DNA of 64,000 bases, from IMG/VR virus record IMGVR_UViG_3300044730_002015, positions 1 through 64,000 of that record; one strand, written 5' to 3'. Source of the DNA: a virus. The notes under the pieces were generated by a model. That model saw only the letters and a list, made by a program, of their open reading frames with translations, was not told the DNA's origin and made no database searches. Position numbers and translations under genes: made by a program. This document shows positions 26,341 through 34,591 of the stretch, one piece after another (positions within the stretch are counted from its first letter, which is position 1; every line of letters starts with the position of its first letter).

Positions 26341-27041
26341 CGTGGCTCAATACGATATGTCTTTCTTAGCAGTCCAGGGAATGACATTTCAAACAGCATC
26401 TGTATATGCGGGTTGCTGGTATCAATGAACATATTGCTGGTCATCCAGCGGCGCCGCTGCCCCGTCATACGCTGTTGTAGACTAGGGCCCAGCCTGATTT
26501 CTTGTGAGTAATTTTCGCAGAATTTTATCAGTTTTTCCACCACGGGCTCTTCCAGCCAGCGTTCTCGAAAATAGTGCCTTAATGTGTGCTCGGGATCTTT
26601 GAGTTGGATCACGTCGGGTTCATGTGTGAGTTCAGCAGTGACCAGTTTCACGTGTTGTAGCTGTTGCCAGAACTTCTGTTCCTGCAGCCGGTGATAATCA
26701 TTGGTGTAGATCTGCAGCCAGTTGTCGTACAATACCACTTTGTCCTGATCATTGGATTCCAACCAGTCCAGGCATTCGTGCAAGGCCAGCACGTCATCAG
26801 CAGAAAAACTCTTGCCGGGACGAGTACGATTACCACGCCAGGACCCACCATAATTTATGTTACGCTTGAGTATCTGATCTCTGAATTCTATGTTTTCATC
26901 CAGGGTGCTGTGATCCCTCACACGGCCCAGTCTGGGCGACCTCAGCACTGCTGCTTCAAAAAGATAAGCAGAGATACTGTAGCGATAGCGGTTGTAAAAC
27001 AGTGAACCGCGGGGTTGGGATTTAGACTCTAATAAGTCCAT
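26337..27041 (-). CDS. Conserved hypothetical protein after clpA
   Basis: 234 residues, basic and rich in Arg, Trp and Tyr. Segments such as GSLFYNRYRYSISAYLFEA, WLQIYTNDYHRLQEQ and HYFRERWLEEP give an alpha/beta pattern with many aromatics. No signature motif. The N-terminal 20 bases overlap the clpA 3' end, so it is read after the chaperone genes. It may be a late structural protein or a ClpA accessory factor; neither is supported by motif. Confidence 0.7.
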   Translation of the reverse strand: MDLLESKSQPRGSLFYNRYRYSISAYLFEAAVLRSPRLGRVRDHSTLDENIEFRDQILKRNINYGGSWRGNRTRPGKSFSADDVLALHECLDWLESNDQDKVVLYDNWLQIYTNDYHRLQEQKFWQQLQHVKLVTAELTHEPDVIQLKDPEHTLRHYFRERWLEEPVVEKLIKFCENYSQEIRLGPSLQQRMTGQRRRWMTSNMFIDTSNPHIQMLFEMSFPGLLRKTYRIEPR

Positions 27042-29289
27042 TGGTATCCACAGATCCTATCAAGTTGCTGGTAATGTCAAAGGTCACAGAATCTCCAACA
27101 TAATCGGCCATGATTTCACAGTTCATGAGATCATCAAACAGGATCTTGCGGCTAAGCGGCACACGAACTAGTTCATCGATTTTGCGGCTCAAGGGTCTAG
27201 CACCCATTTTGGCATCATAGCCTTTGTCTGCCAGGTGATCGATCAAGGCTTCCGAGAAGTTGATGCGAATGTTTTTGGGAGCCATGGCCTGTTGCAGTTG
27301 CTTGAGGAATTTCAGCACGATACGCTTGATGGCCAGGGTATCCAGTTTCTGGAATTTACATATGGCATCAATACGATTGCGTATCTCGGGTTTGAAATAG
27401 TCTTTGAGTGCGCGATCTTCTTCACCGGATTTGGCCAAGGCCACCCCAAAGCCAATGGCATTGTTGTCATTGTCTCTGGCACCCAGGTTGCTGGTCATGA
27501 TGATGATGGTATTTTTACAAGACACTTTCTTGCCATTGCTGCCAGTCACAGTGCCTTCGTCCAGCATCTGTAGCAAGATGTTGGAAACATCGGGGTGCGC
27601 TTTTTCTATTTCGTCAAACAAGATCACTGAATAGGGACTCTTGCTGAGATCATTGATGAGTTTGCCACCACCTAAACTGTGATCTTCATAGCCCACATAT
27701 CCCGGAGGCGCTCCAATTAGTGTTGAGAGATTGTGCTTCTCTTGGAATTCGCTCATGTCATAGCGCAACAGTTTCATATCCAGCGCGTCACTAAGTGCCT
27801 TGGCCAGTTCAGTTTTTCCTGTGCCTGTGGGTCCAAGGAACAGGAACGATGCCAAGGGCCTGGTATCAACATTGATGCCGGCAAAGGAAACAAATATGCG
27901 ATCGATCACAGGGTCTATCACTTGATCTTGTCCAAACAGCCGATCTTTCACTGTGTCTGCCAAACGCTTGATCTTGTCTGTGGTCTTGCTGGCCAGTTTG
28001 TCTCGCGGTATGTCAGTGAACTTGGCGCAGGCAGTGATGATATCTTCACGCACCACCACAGCACCTTCGGCATCGTTCACACGATAACCAGCGCAGGCGG
28101 CATCCAACAGGTCAATGCTTTTGTCGGGATTTTTACGATCAGTGATATAACGATCGCTGAGTTCTACCGCGGCCTTCACAGCATCTCTGTCGATCTGCAC
28201 TGAGTGGAATGTTTCCAGTCTGGGCTGCAGGCCTGTCAAGATATTTTCCGTGTGCTCAATGCTGGGTTCGTCTATGGCCACTTTGTAGAATCTACGCATG
28301 AGTGCGCGATCCTTTTCAAATGACTCATAGTATTCTTCCCAGGTGGTACAGGCGATGACCTTCAAGTTTCCTTTGGTGATGGCAGGCTTGATCATGTTGG
28401 CCAGATCCATGCTGGAGTTATTGGCAGCGCCAGCGCCTTTCATGGCGTGTGCTTCGTCAATGAACAAAATGCAGTTGTCCTTGGCTGCCAAGGCACCGAG
28501 AACGGCCTTGACTTTTTCTTCAAAGTCTCCGCGATATTTGCTGCCTGCCAACACATCCGCAATGCTCATAGACCACACTTCGTGATTCTGCACAAACTTG
28601 GGCACTTCGCCTGCGATCACAGCCTGTGCCAGGCCTTCCACGATGGCAGTTTTGCCCACACCGGGATCGCCCACCAGCAACACATTTGATTTGAAACGCT
28701 TGGCCAGCACAGTGATCATTTCTTTGAGTTCTGTGGCGCGACCTATCACGGGTTCATACTTGCCGGCTTCGGCCAGTGCTGTCATGTTGATGCAGTACTC
28801 TTCTAATATTTCTGTGGCTTGCTTTTTGCCCAGTTTAGGTTCACGCTGTTTGTGATGGTGACTCTGCCAGTATTCTACAAATTCTTGTTTGTTTAAACCG
28901 TACTTGCAGAAGAAATAGTGTGCGTGGCTGTTGTTTTCACTCATGATCGACAGATACAGATCGATGGGTATCAAGAACCTGCGATTGCTAAACACCACCT
29001 GTGTCACAGCGCGATTGATCATGCGCTCGAGACCATTGGTCTTTTTGGGTACGAACTCTTCAGGATCAACAGATTCCAACTCTAGATTTTTCATGGCCTG
29101 CAGATAAGCTTCGATGTCGGCATCCAGGCTTTCAATGTCTACACCAAAGTTCTGCACCTGATTGCGGAATTCGTGATTGCGTATCAGTGCCAGGCTCACG
29201 TGCTCCAAGGTAACATATTCGTGACGCATATCAATGGCCAAGTCTCGGGCCATGTCAATGATGCTTTCCACTTCGGGGTTATACTGCAT
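27022..29289 (-). CDS. clpA: ClpA-type AAA+ unfoldase
   Basis: 755 residues, the size of E. coli ClpA. An N-domain (1-140) contains EHVSLALI. AAA module 1 has Walker A GDPGVGKT (207-214) and FIDEAH (276-281); module 2 has GPTGTGKT (486-493) and LFDEIEKAH. A tripeptide Ile-Gly-Phe at 612-614 sits exactly where E. coli ClpA has its IGL ClpP-docking loop, just before the LKDYFKPEIRNRID segment. That suggests the phage enzyme can dock on host ClpP and redirect proteolysis. It forms an operon with dnaJ and def, overlapping def by 11 bases. Confidence 0.92.
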   Translation of the reverse strand: MQYNPEVESIIDMARDLAIDMRHEYVTLEHVSLALIRNHEFRNQVQNFGVDIESLDADIEAYLQAMKNLELESVDPEEFVPKKTNGLERMINRAVTQVVFSNRRFLIPIDLYLSIMSENNSHAHYFFCKYGLNKQEFVEYWQSHHHKQREPKLGKKQATEILEEYCINMTALAEAGKYEPVIGRATELKEMITVLAKRFKSNVLLVGDPGVGKTAIVEGLAQAVIAGEVPKFVQNHEVWSMSIADVLAGSKYRGDFEEKVKAVLGALAAKDNCILFIDEAHAMKGAGAANNSSMDLANMIKPAITKGNLKVIACTTWEEYYESFEKDRALMRRFYKVAIDEPSIEHTENILTGLQPRLETFHSVQIDRDAVKAAVELSDRYITDRKNPDKSIDLLDAACAGYRVNDAEGAVVVREDIITACAKFTDIPRDKLASKTTDKIKRLADTVKDRLFGQDQVIDPVIDRIFVSFAGINVDTRPLASFLFLGPTGTGKTELAKALSDALDMKLLRYDMSEFQEKHNLSTLIGAPPGYVGYEDHSLGGGKLINDLSKSPYSVILFDEIEKAHPDVSNILLQMLDEGTVTGSNGKKVSCKNTIIIMTSNLGARDNDNNAIGFGVALAKSGEEDRALKDYFKPEIRNRIDAICKFQKLDTLAIKRIVLKFLKQLQQAMAPKNIRINFSEALIDHLADKGYDAKMGARPLSRKIDELVRVPLSRKILFDDLMNCEIMADYVGDSVTFDITSNLIGSVDTNGLIRV

Positions 29290-29716
29290 GATGTGCCTTT
29301 CTGTCGTGCATGGTTATGCCGTCTAAATGATCAAGTTCGTGCTGGAAACAGCGTGATGCCAAGCCCAGTAATTCTTCATTGACTATATCGCCTGTGGCTG
29401 TTTGGTATCTTACTAGTATTGCATTGGGTCTGCTTATTGTACACTGGTCTCCGGGAAAACTCAAGCAACCTTCATCGAAATTGGTAAAATCGTCACCAGA
29501 TTCTGTGATTTCGGGATTGAAACAGGCCCAGGATCTCACACCAATCTTCATCACAAACGCACGCTTTGATATACCCACCTGCGGTGCTGCCAGACCTATG
29601 CCATTTTGAGTCATCATGAATTCCAAAAGATTTTTGGCCAGCCGTTCATTCTTCCAGGGATAGACAAAATCCACGGGTGCGGCGATTCGATCTAGGACTC
29701 GGCGTGTGAGTTTCAT
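29279..29716 (-). CDS. def: Peptide deformylase
   Basis: 145 residues with all three deformylase motifs: GIGLAAPQVG at 39-48, EGCLS with the metal Cys84, and QHELDHLDG with H126, E127 and H130. It removes the formyl group from nascent proteins and is metal-dependent, probably ferrous iron. The C-terminal helix is short, as in phage deformylases. Known in cyanophages, where it is thought to speed maturation of photosystem proteins; a photosystem role is not indicated here. The ATG is five bases from a late-type box. Confidence 0.93.
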   Translation of the reverse strand: MKLTRRVLDRIAAPVDFVYPWKNERLAKNLLEFMMTQNGIGLAAPQVGISKRAFVMKIGVRSWACFNPEITESGDDFTNFDEGCLSFPGDQCTISRPNAILVRYQTATGDIVNEELLGLASRCFQHELDHLDGITMHDRKAHHAV

Positions 29717-29721
29717 TGAAT

Positions 29722-29728
29722 TATTTAC
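29722..29728 (-). promoter_or_regulatory. Late promoter box, 5 nt from def start
   Basis: GTAAATA overlapping the dnaJ stop codon and five bases before the def ATG. It may let def and clpA be expressed late as well as early. Confidence 0.5.
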
Positions 29729-30483
29729 TGTTTCGCTCGCCTTATGGCCTCGATAACATCTTCGGGTATGTTTCTAGGTAAATGTGTTTCGATATTGACT
29801 ATGATGTCTCCAGCAGGTCCATTGGGATTTTTTAAAGCCTGGCCACGCAGCCGCATCTGCGATCCTGGTCTGGTACGTTCAGGCACTGTGACCGACAGCA
29901 CCGTGTCCTGCAGCGTGGGTATTTCTAGTTCACAGCCCAGGATCAGATCCCAAAAATCTATGCTGCGTGTTATGACCAAATTCAATCCCTGACGCTGGAA
30001 TTCGGCGTGACGGTCAACAATGTAAGTTATGATGAGATCGTGATTGTTGGGGCCGAGATTGGGATAGCGCACTTCCTGTCCTGACTCTATGCCCAGGGGT
30101 ATGTCTATTTCAATCAGTCGCCCGGAAATATTAAAGTTACGCTTTCCCCCTGTTGCCAGATCCTTAAGGTTGATATGTGCCTGTACGCGGGCCTGGGGCC
30201 GGACCTGATGACGGAAGATGTGCCCGAAGATATCACCGAAATGATGTGCGAACTCTGGTGGTATTCCTGATTGCTGGAAATGGAATTGGCTTTGCGGGTT
30301 GTCGTACTGGCTTCGCTTGGCATCATCAGATAGTGTAGCATATGCTTGTTGTATCTCCTGGAACTGCTGGGTATCACCGCCGCGATCGGGATGATGCTTT
30401 GAGGCCAATCGGCGATAAGCAGATTTTATTTCATCTGCCGAGGCCGATCGGTCTACTCCTAAAATAGCATAAAAGTCTTTCAC
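29725..30483 (-). CDS. dnaJ: DnaJ-like co-chaperone (type II, no zinc finger)
   Basis: 252 residues. J-domain at 1-65 with HPD at 31-33 and YRRLASKHHPDRGGD. A short Phe/His/Gln-rich linker replaces the Gly/Phe region, and there are two C-terminal substrate domains (LKDLATGGKRNFNISG...; FWDLILGCELEIPTLQ) but no CxxCxGxG zinc repeats. This is the CbpA-like layout. It stimulates Hsp70 (host DnaK) ATPase. Start is GTG at 30483, six bases from a -10 element, with no ribosome-binding site: the mRNA may begin at the start codon. First gene of the dnaJ-def-clpA unit. Confidence 0.9.
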   Translation of the reverse strand: MKDFYAILGVDRSASADEIKSAYRRLASKHHPDRGGDTQQFQEIQQAYATLSDDAKRSQYDNPQSQFHFQQSGIPPEFAHHFGDIFGHIFRHQVRPQARVQAHINLKDLATGGKRNFNISGRLIEIDIPLGIESGQEVRYPNLGPNNHDLIITYIVDRHAEFQRQGLNLVITRSIDFWDLILGCELEIPTLQDTVLSVTVPERTRPGSQMRLRGQALKNPNGPAGDIIVNIETHLPRNIPEDVIEAIRRAKQ

Positions 30484-30489
30484 ACTGTT

Positions 30490-30518
30490 ATTTTAGCATG
30501 AATGACTGGGTATGTCAA
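30490..30518 (-). promoter_or_regulatory. Sigma70-type promoter of dnaJ-def-clpA
   Basis: -35 TTGACA at 30513-30518, 17-base spacer, -10 TAAAAT at 30490-30495. It overlaps the 3' end of the holin-like gene. Transcription would start close to the dnaJ GTG. Confidence 0.72.
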
Positions 30519-30817
30519 ACTTCTTCTTTTTTGCCGGCTTCAATGGCCGCTACCTTTTCCTGGCCGCGTGTGTAAGCACTGATACCAAGTATGGCACCAA
30601 AAGCGATGTGTATAAATCCGCCGCCCTGCAGGCTCAAGGGAGCCCACTGACGGAATGCATCATTGGCTGCTTGTACTTCCCAAAACTGCACGATAGTAAA
30701 CAGTACAGGAAACAGTATAAAATCTGCTATGTTGATCATCATGTAAGTTACAGCCATCATTGGACGCCATTTGCTGGTCATCCAATCCTGGGCTTTTTTC
30801 TCTGCTGCTGTGGCCAT
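30515..30817 (-). CDS. Holin-like small membrane protein (GTA holin 3TM-type)
   Basis: 100 residues from ATG 30817, backed by AAGGAGC. A cytoplasmic charged N-terminus with the SKWRPMMAVTYM motif is followed by span 1 (about 21-44, with IADFILFPVLFTIV) and span 2 (about 65-82, GGGFIHIAFGAILGISAY), then a charged tail (GQEKVAAIEAGKKEEV). The WRP...D...P pattern and tail resemble the gene-transfer-agent holin family as I recall it. It would let the endolysin pass the inner membrane. The M15 endolysin and spanins lie 4-6 kb away, so the lysis genes are scattered. Confidence 0.65.
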   Translation of the reverse strand: MATAAEKKAQDWMTSKWRPMMAVTYMMINIADFILFPVLFTIVQFWEVQAANDAFRQWAPLSLQGGGFIHIAFGAILGISAYTRGQEKVAAIEAGKKEEV

Positions 30818-30915
30818 TGCTTGCTCCTTGTTGTAATAATTTGTACTTATTTCTCGCAAGTATTTTGGTCAGTGTGCAGTTTTTACACTAAGTATCATTT
30901 TATAGGGATATTATC

Positions 30916-31296
30916 ATGGCCTGGACTGCTACACTAAACATCACCAACCTCACTGACTACAATCTCACTGTGAATCACAACACAGTGGGAGATTTGACCA
31001 CTATCGCACCGGGAGCTGCTTGGTCCTGGACCACGTCGGATCCCAACAATACCAACGCCTTGCGTTTCTGGCAAACTCCGGGACAGTGGTATATGCAGGG
31101 CTCAGTGGCCTATGGCCCCATGGCTGGCGTTTATATGGATCGTGGCTGGATGGCACCTGCGGATCAGACCATCCGCTTGGATGCTGATGTCAATGGCACA
31201 GGATTCTCACAGACCCAAAACGGTGGAGCCACTGTGGTGCCCTGGAACGGATTCGAATCCGGTGGCACGATCAATATGAAGTTTTCTAAGACTTGA
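30916..31296 (+). CDS. Beta-rich unknown protein on the opposite strand
   Basis: 126 residues, rich in Asn, Thr, Trp and Gly and almost free of Lys and Cys (TATLNITNLTDYNLTVNHN...; GAAWSWTTSDPNN; LRFWQTPGQWYMQG). The pattern suggests a beta-sandwich or lectin-like domain. It is one of only three plus-strand genes seen, divergent from the holin-like gene and overlapping the 3' end of the desaturase gene by 11 bases. An AGGGA lies about nine bases before the ATG. No family is recognised. Confidence 0.7.
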   Translation: MAWTATLNITNLTDYNLTVNHNTVGDLTTIAPGAAWSWTTSDPNNTNALRFWQTPGQWYMQGSVAYGPMAGVYMDRGWMAPADQTIRLDADVNGTGFSQTQNGGATVVPWNGFESGGTINMKFSKT

Positions 31297-31993
31297 TGTT
31301 GTAGGCCAAGCCCAGCGCAGCTAACACTCTGATCCAGAACCAGCCGATGTCGAACTCCCACCATTTGTGGCTGAGTTGTGCTGATGCTGGTCGTTCATGG
31401 TGATTGTTATGTAATTCTTCGCCGCCGATAATGAAACCAATAGGACTAATATTCCTACTAGAATCCTGCGTGTTTGAGTTTCTATAACCCCAAAAATGTC
31501 CGACGCCATTTATCACTCCTGCGGCCCAGAACGGAATCCAGGCCATCTGTACCAACCATATCACTATGCCCCAGCCGTGGAACACAGCAGTCAATGCGCA
31601 CAGCAACAACAAGTATCCCAGGTTGGGATGTCTACTGTATATATTCTGTTCTAGCCAATCCCGGGGTGTGCCGCGGCTGTACTGTTCAATCATGCGACGA
31701 TTTTTGCTGGCGTCAGCATACAGCCAAGCGCCGCCAAACAGCACACGCCCAATGCCCAAGATCTGCGGCGAATGCGGATCGCCTGCAGTTTCGCATTTCT
31801 GATGATGCAGTCTGTGTATGGCCACCCACTCGCGTGTGACCATGCCTGTGGTGAGCCACAGCCAGAATCTCATGGGATGGCTTACCCAAGGGCTCAGTTC
31901 CAGGGCCAAGTGTGTTTGATGTCGATGTAGGTAAATGGTAACACACAGTATGGTAATGTGTGTCATGATTAGTGTTAGTATGATTTCTATCAT
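31286..31993 (-). CDS. Fatty acid desaturase
   Basis: 235 residues with the three histidine boxes of membrane acyl desaturases: HRHQTH (23-28), HRLHH (60-64) and HNNHH (195-199), plus GHFWGYRN at 165-172. Hydrophobic spans lie at about 4-21, 38-52 and two pairs at 126-160. Such enzymes use a di-iron centre, O2 and reductant to introduce a double bond in acyl-CoA or acyl-lipid. It is compact, as the delta-9 type lacking a cytochrome b5 domain. It may alter host membrane fluidity during infection. The late box is six bases from the ATG. The gene is complete. Confidence 0.9.
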   Translation of the reverse strand: MIEIILTLIMTHITILCVTIYLHRHQTHLALELSPWVSHPMRFWLWLTTGMVTREWVAIHRLHHQKCETAGDPHSPQILGIGRVLFGGAWLYADASKNRRMIEQYSRGTPRDWLEQNIYSRHPNLGYLLLLCALTAVFHGWGIVIWLVQMAWIPFWAAGVINGVGHFWGYRNSNTQDSSRNISPIGFIIGGEELHNNHHERPASAQLSHKWWEFDIGWFWIRVLAALGLAYNIKS

Positions 31994-31999
31994 GGCAAG

Positions 32000-32006
32000 T
32001 ATTTAG
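32000..32006 (-). promoter_or_regulatory. Late promoter box, 6 nt from desaturase start
   Basis: CTAAATA six bases before the ATG at 31993. Confidence 0.6.
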
Positions 32007-32109
32007 TAAGTAGTAATGTCAGCGCTCACTTAAGTGATCTTGGGGTAGCGAATCCTGATCACAGCGCAGCAGCCGCGCAGCATAACCCTAACGGTCCTAG
32101 GGTATGTGT
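32007..32109. other. Intergenic stretch with several inverted repeats
   Basis: No gene seen. A perfect 12-bp palindrome (TCACTTAAGTGA, 32026-32037), an overlapping GTGATC/GATCAC pair (32034-32039 and 32057-32062), and a hairpin ACCCTA/TAGGGT (32085-32090 and 32098-32103). It could be a structured RNA, processing site or terminator; no T-run follows in either direction. Confidence 0.4.
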
Positions 32110-32856
32110 TTATCGTCCTTGAGCGTAACTCAAGGCACCTTCATAGAAACTGGTGCTGGCTATGTCTCGAGGAACATAACTGGCATTCTTTAAATTTTTC
32201 CTCTGCGCCCAGGCATAGCCAGCCATGTGACCTGAACAGTCCTTGGTGCAGGGATAACCTTTGTAGTACAGGCCCACCGGCGAAGCAGGTGAGTTAGGCG
32301 GGCGCTGTGTGGAAATGTTTTCGCAGATGGCAGTATCGGGCTTGACACCAATCAACATGAATCTAGTGTAAGCACCATCTCGATCTCTTAATTTTAGATT
32401 GCCTTGATACAAGGGCACGGCATCGCCATATGATTCCATCAAATCATTGCGATCGCGGGTCTGTACGGCGAATACCACACCTGCGGGCAAGGCATCATAC
32501 CAGCCCGATCCGGTCCAGTCGTTGTGGCTGGTGTTGATCACAGTGTCATCGGACCAGTAATCAAACGTGTTGGCATCACCGCAGATGTGCCGTGCCTGAC
32601 TTAATTTTTTTCCACGATTCACAGCCGCAGGATCCAGGTCAATGTTGACCATGCGGTCCACAGGCAGTATCTCAGTGTCTTGTGCTATCTTGGCCAGATT
32701 ACCATTCCAAGATCCAATCACAACAATCCTGCCAGGGTTGGCCACAGGCTGCAATCTGCGCAACAACCACAGTTTGCTGGCTATGAGGTCGTCGCTGAAA
32801 CTACCTTGGGGAGTATCGGGACTGGCTTCCCCCAAATTGCTAATAGCGTTTATCAT
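32110..32856 (-). CDS. Methyltransferase-like protein with Cys-motif tail
   Basis: 248 residues. About 37-100 resemble an S-adenosylmethionine-binding Rossmann domain: GRIVVIGSWNGNLAKIA (motif I), VNIDLDPAAVNRG (motif II) and HICGDANTF (motif III). The 50 or so C-terminal residues (about 198-248) carry PCTKDCSGHMAGYAWAQ, a CxxxCxGH motif that I recall from other marine phage virion proteins. Target unknown. Its start overlaps a 22-residue micro-gene by ATGA. Confidence 0.68.
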   Translation of the reverse strand: MINAISNLGEASPDTPQGSFSDDLIASKLWLLRRLQPVANPGRIVVIGSWNGNLAKIAQDTEILPVDRMVNIDLDPAAVNRGKKLSQARHICGDANTFDYWSDDTVINTSHNDWTGSGWYDALPAGVVFAVQTRDRNDLMESYGDAVPLYQGNLKLRDRDGAYTRFMLIGVKPDTAICENISTQRPPNSPASPVGLYYKGYPCTKDCSGHMAGYAWAQRKNLKNASYVPRDIASTSFYEGALSYAQGR

Positions 32857-32921
32857 ACAGGACTGTAGGGATTTTTAGGAAGGTCGTAACCGTCTTCGTC
32901 GGGATAAACAGGGTAATCCAT
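32853..32921 (-). CDS. 22-residue micro-ORF
   Basis: Reads MDYPVYPDEDGYDLPKNPYS then two more residues. Its ATG is one base after the upstream stop and its TGA overlaps the next ATG, so it is coupled on both sides. It may be a real peptide or just a device for coupling translation. Tyr/Pro/Asp rich. Confidence 0.4.
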   Translation of the reverse strand: MDYPVYPDEDGYDLPKNPYSPV

Positions 32922-32922
32922 A

Positions 32923-33138
32923 TTAAGCCAATGCTGATACCATGGTTACAGTAGCATCCAACAATGCCTGTACCTGTGTTTTCTTCTCCAAGGCCTCGGC
33001 CGTGGTTGCCACTGTTTTGGCCAAGTCAATGTCACGCAGCAATTCTTGGGCTTCGCTTTTGCTGAGATTGCCAGCTGCAAGGTCACGTTGTATCTGTTGT
33101 AATTCTGCTTCAATGGCCAATAGTGTTGCGTCTGTCAT
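32923..33138 (-). CDS. 71-residue helical hypothetical protein
   Basis: Two helices with heptad-like spacing: LLAIEAELQQIQRDLAAGNLS and TTAEALEKKTQVQALLDAT. Acidic. Its ATG overlaps the lipoprotein stop (ATGA at 33135-33138). No function recognised. Confidence 0.7.
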   Translation of the reverse strand: MTDATLLAIEAELQQIQRDLAAGNLSKSEAQELLRDIDLAKTVATTAEALEKKTQVQALLDATVTMVSALA

Positions 33139-33551
33139 CTTTTCTTCCTTGCCATGGCCTGCTGTGCGCCTGTGCTGGCCAATGTGATCAAACTGTATTT
33201 GCTACGGCAGTATGCGGCAGACACAGGTTCTGGTCGAGCATAACGCTCAGGTAAAGTAACTGTGATTTCTTTGATGCTGGCAGCCATGGCAGCTACATCG
33301 CGGTTGTTCTGCAGTTCTCTAGCGTAGTTGTGGAATTCCACAGCCTTGCGATGTATTTCTGTGGCATTCACAGCACTTTGTTTTGTGTCTTGGCATTGGC
33401 CTGCCATGAATTCGCTCATGGTGCGCAGTTCCACAGCATAGGTGTATTCGCGATTGTCAAAGGGTGGTAGCCAGTAACTTTCCCAGGCCTGCTGTACTGT
33501 GCCACAGCCCACAAGCAAGGGCACAAATAAAAATAGGAGTATTCGACGCAT
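33135..33551 (-). CDS. Phage lipoprotein
   Basis: 138 residues from ATG 33551. The first 16 form a lipoprotein signal (RRILLFLFVPLLVGC; Cys16). The mature part is mostly helical (AVELRTMSEFMAGQC; ATEIHRKAVEFHNYARELQN) and ends basic. A GGAG lies between the late box and the ATG, so ribosome site and start codon are only five bases downstream of the box. It could be an outer-membrane or spanin-like component, but no inner partner is adjacent. It lies after pstS. Confidence 0.75.
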   Translation of the reverse strand: MRRILLFLFVPLLVGCGTVQQAWESYWLPPFDNREYTYAVELRTMSEFMAGQCQDTKQSAVNATEIHRKAVEFHNYARELQNNRDVAAMAASIKEITVTLPERYARPEPVSAAYCRSKYSLITLASTGAQQAMARKKR

Positions 33552-33556
33552 ACTCC

Positions 33557-33563
33557 TATTTAG
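33557..33563 (-). promoter_or_regulatory. Late promoter box, 5 nt from lipoprotein start
   Basis: CTAAATA followed immediately by GGAGT and the ATG, so the box and a weak ribosome-binding site are fused. Confidence 0.6.
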
Positions 33564-33580
33564 CACAAAAACGCTGGATA

Positions 33581-34591
33581 TCAGTGTTTGATGCGTGACC
33601 AAACCTGCGTTCTTATCTGCTGTGTCAATGCATCGGGCAGGCTAACATAATCTAAGTCAGCAGCGTCCTTTTTACCATTCTTGAAAGCCCAGTCAAAGAA
33701 TTTGATCACTTCTTGGCTGGACTTTTTGTCAGTGGGATCGATATACATGATGATGAAACTGGCTGAACTCACGGGCCAAGCATTGGGATTCTTTTGATCT
33801 ACGATGCTGAGTCCCATGCCCGGTACACTAAACCAATCTGCACCATCAGCAGCGGCTGCAAATGTCACATCATCGGGCGCTACGAATCGGCCCGATTTGT
33901 TCTGCAGCAACATATAATTCATTTTGTTCTTTTTCACATAGGCATATTCTACATAACCAATGGCGCCTTTGATCCTGTTGACATTGGCAGCAACGCCTTC
34001 GTTGCCTTTGCCACCCACTGATGAAGCAGCAGGCCACTTTACCGCAGCTCCGCGACCCACCTTGCTAGCCCACTCTTGGCTGACTGTTGACAAGTAATCA
34101 GTCCAGTTGAATGTGGTACCTGAGCCATCTGCACGGTGTACCACAACAATGTTTTGATCGGGCAGCCGCTTGCCTGGATTCAGTGCTGCTAATTTAGCAT
34201 CGTTCCACTTGGTGATTGTACCCATATAGATATCAGCCAATAAAGCACCGGTGATGCGCAGTTCACCTGGTTTAAAACCATCCAAGTTGATAACCGGCAC
34301 AGTGCCGCCTATGATGGCAGGAAACTGTATCTGAGCATTCTTGTCTAGATCTGCACCTGACACAGGTGCGTCTGTGGCACCAAAGGTCACGGTTCGGGCA
34401 TTGATCTGGCGTATGCCGCCCGATGAACCAATTGATTGATAGTTGAGTCCCACTCCTGTGACCTTTTTGTAAGATTCGGCCCACTTGGCGTACATGGGAT
34501 AGGGAAATGTAGCACCTGCGCCTGTGATGTCGGCAGCAATTGCTGTGGTACAAAATAAAACCGCGGCAAACATTGTAAATAGTTTTTTCAC
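33581..34591 (-). CDS. pstS: Periplasmic phosphate-binding protein PstS
   Basis: 336 residues from GTG 34591, chosen because AAGGAG lies just upstream. The signal peptide (KKLFTMFAAVLFCTTAIAA) precedes DITGAGATFPYPMYAKW, the classic PstS phosphate-binding opening; GSSGGIRQI, TDAPVSGADL and the HRADGSGTTFNW binding loop follow. It captures phosphate for the host PstCAB transporter during phosphate stress. Closest by eye to betaproteobacterial PstS, hence a host clue. The upstream region has a Pho-box-like site, a late box and a 12-bp inverted repeat. Confidence 0.93.
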   Translation of the reverse strand: MKKLFTMFAAVLFCTTAIAADITGAGATFPYPMYAKWAESYKKVTGVGLNYQSIGSSGGIRQINARTVTFGATDAPVSGADLDKNAQIQFPAIIGGTVPVINLDGFKPGELRITGALLADIYMGTITKWNDAKLAALNPGKRLPDQNIVVVHRADGSGTTFNWTDYLSTVSQEWASKVGRGAAVKWPAASSVGGKGNEGVAANVNRIKGAIGYVEYAYVKKNKMNYMLLQNKSGRFVAPDDVTFAAAADGADWFSVPGMGLSIVDQKNPNAWPVSSASFIIMYIDPTDKKSSQEVIKFFDWAFKNGKKDAADLDYVSLPDALTQQIRTQVWSRIKH

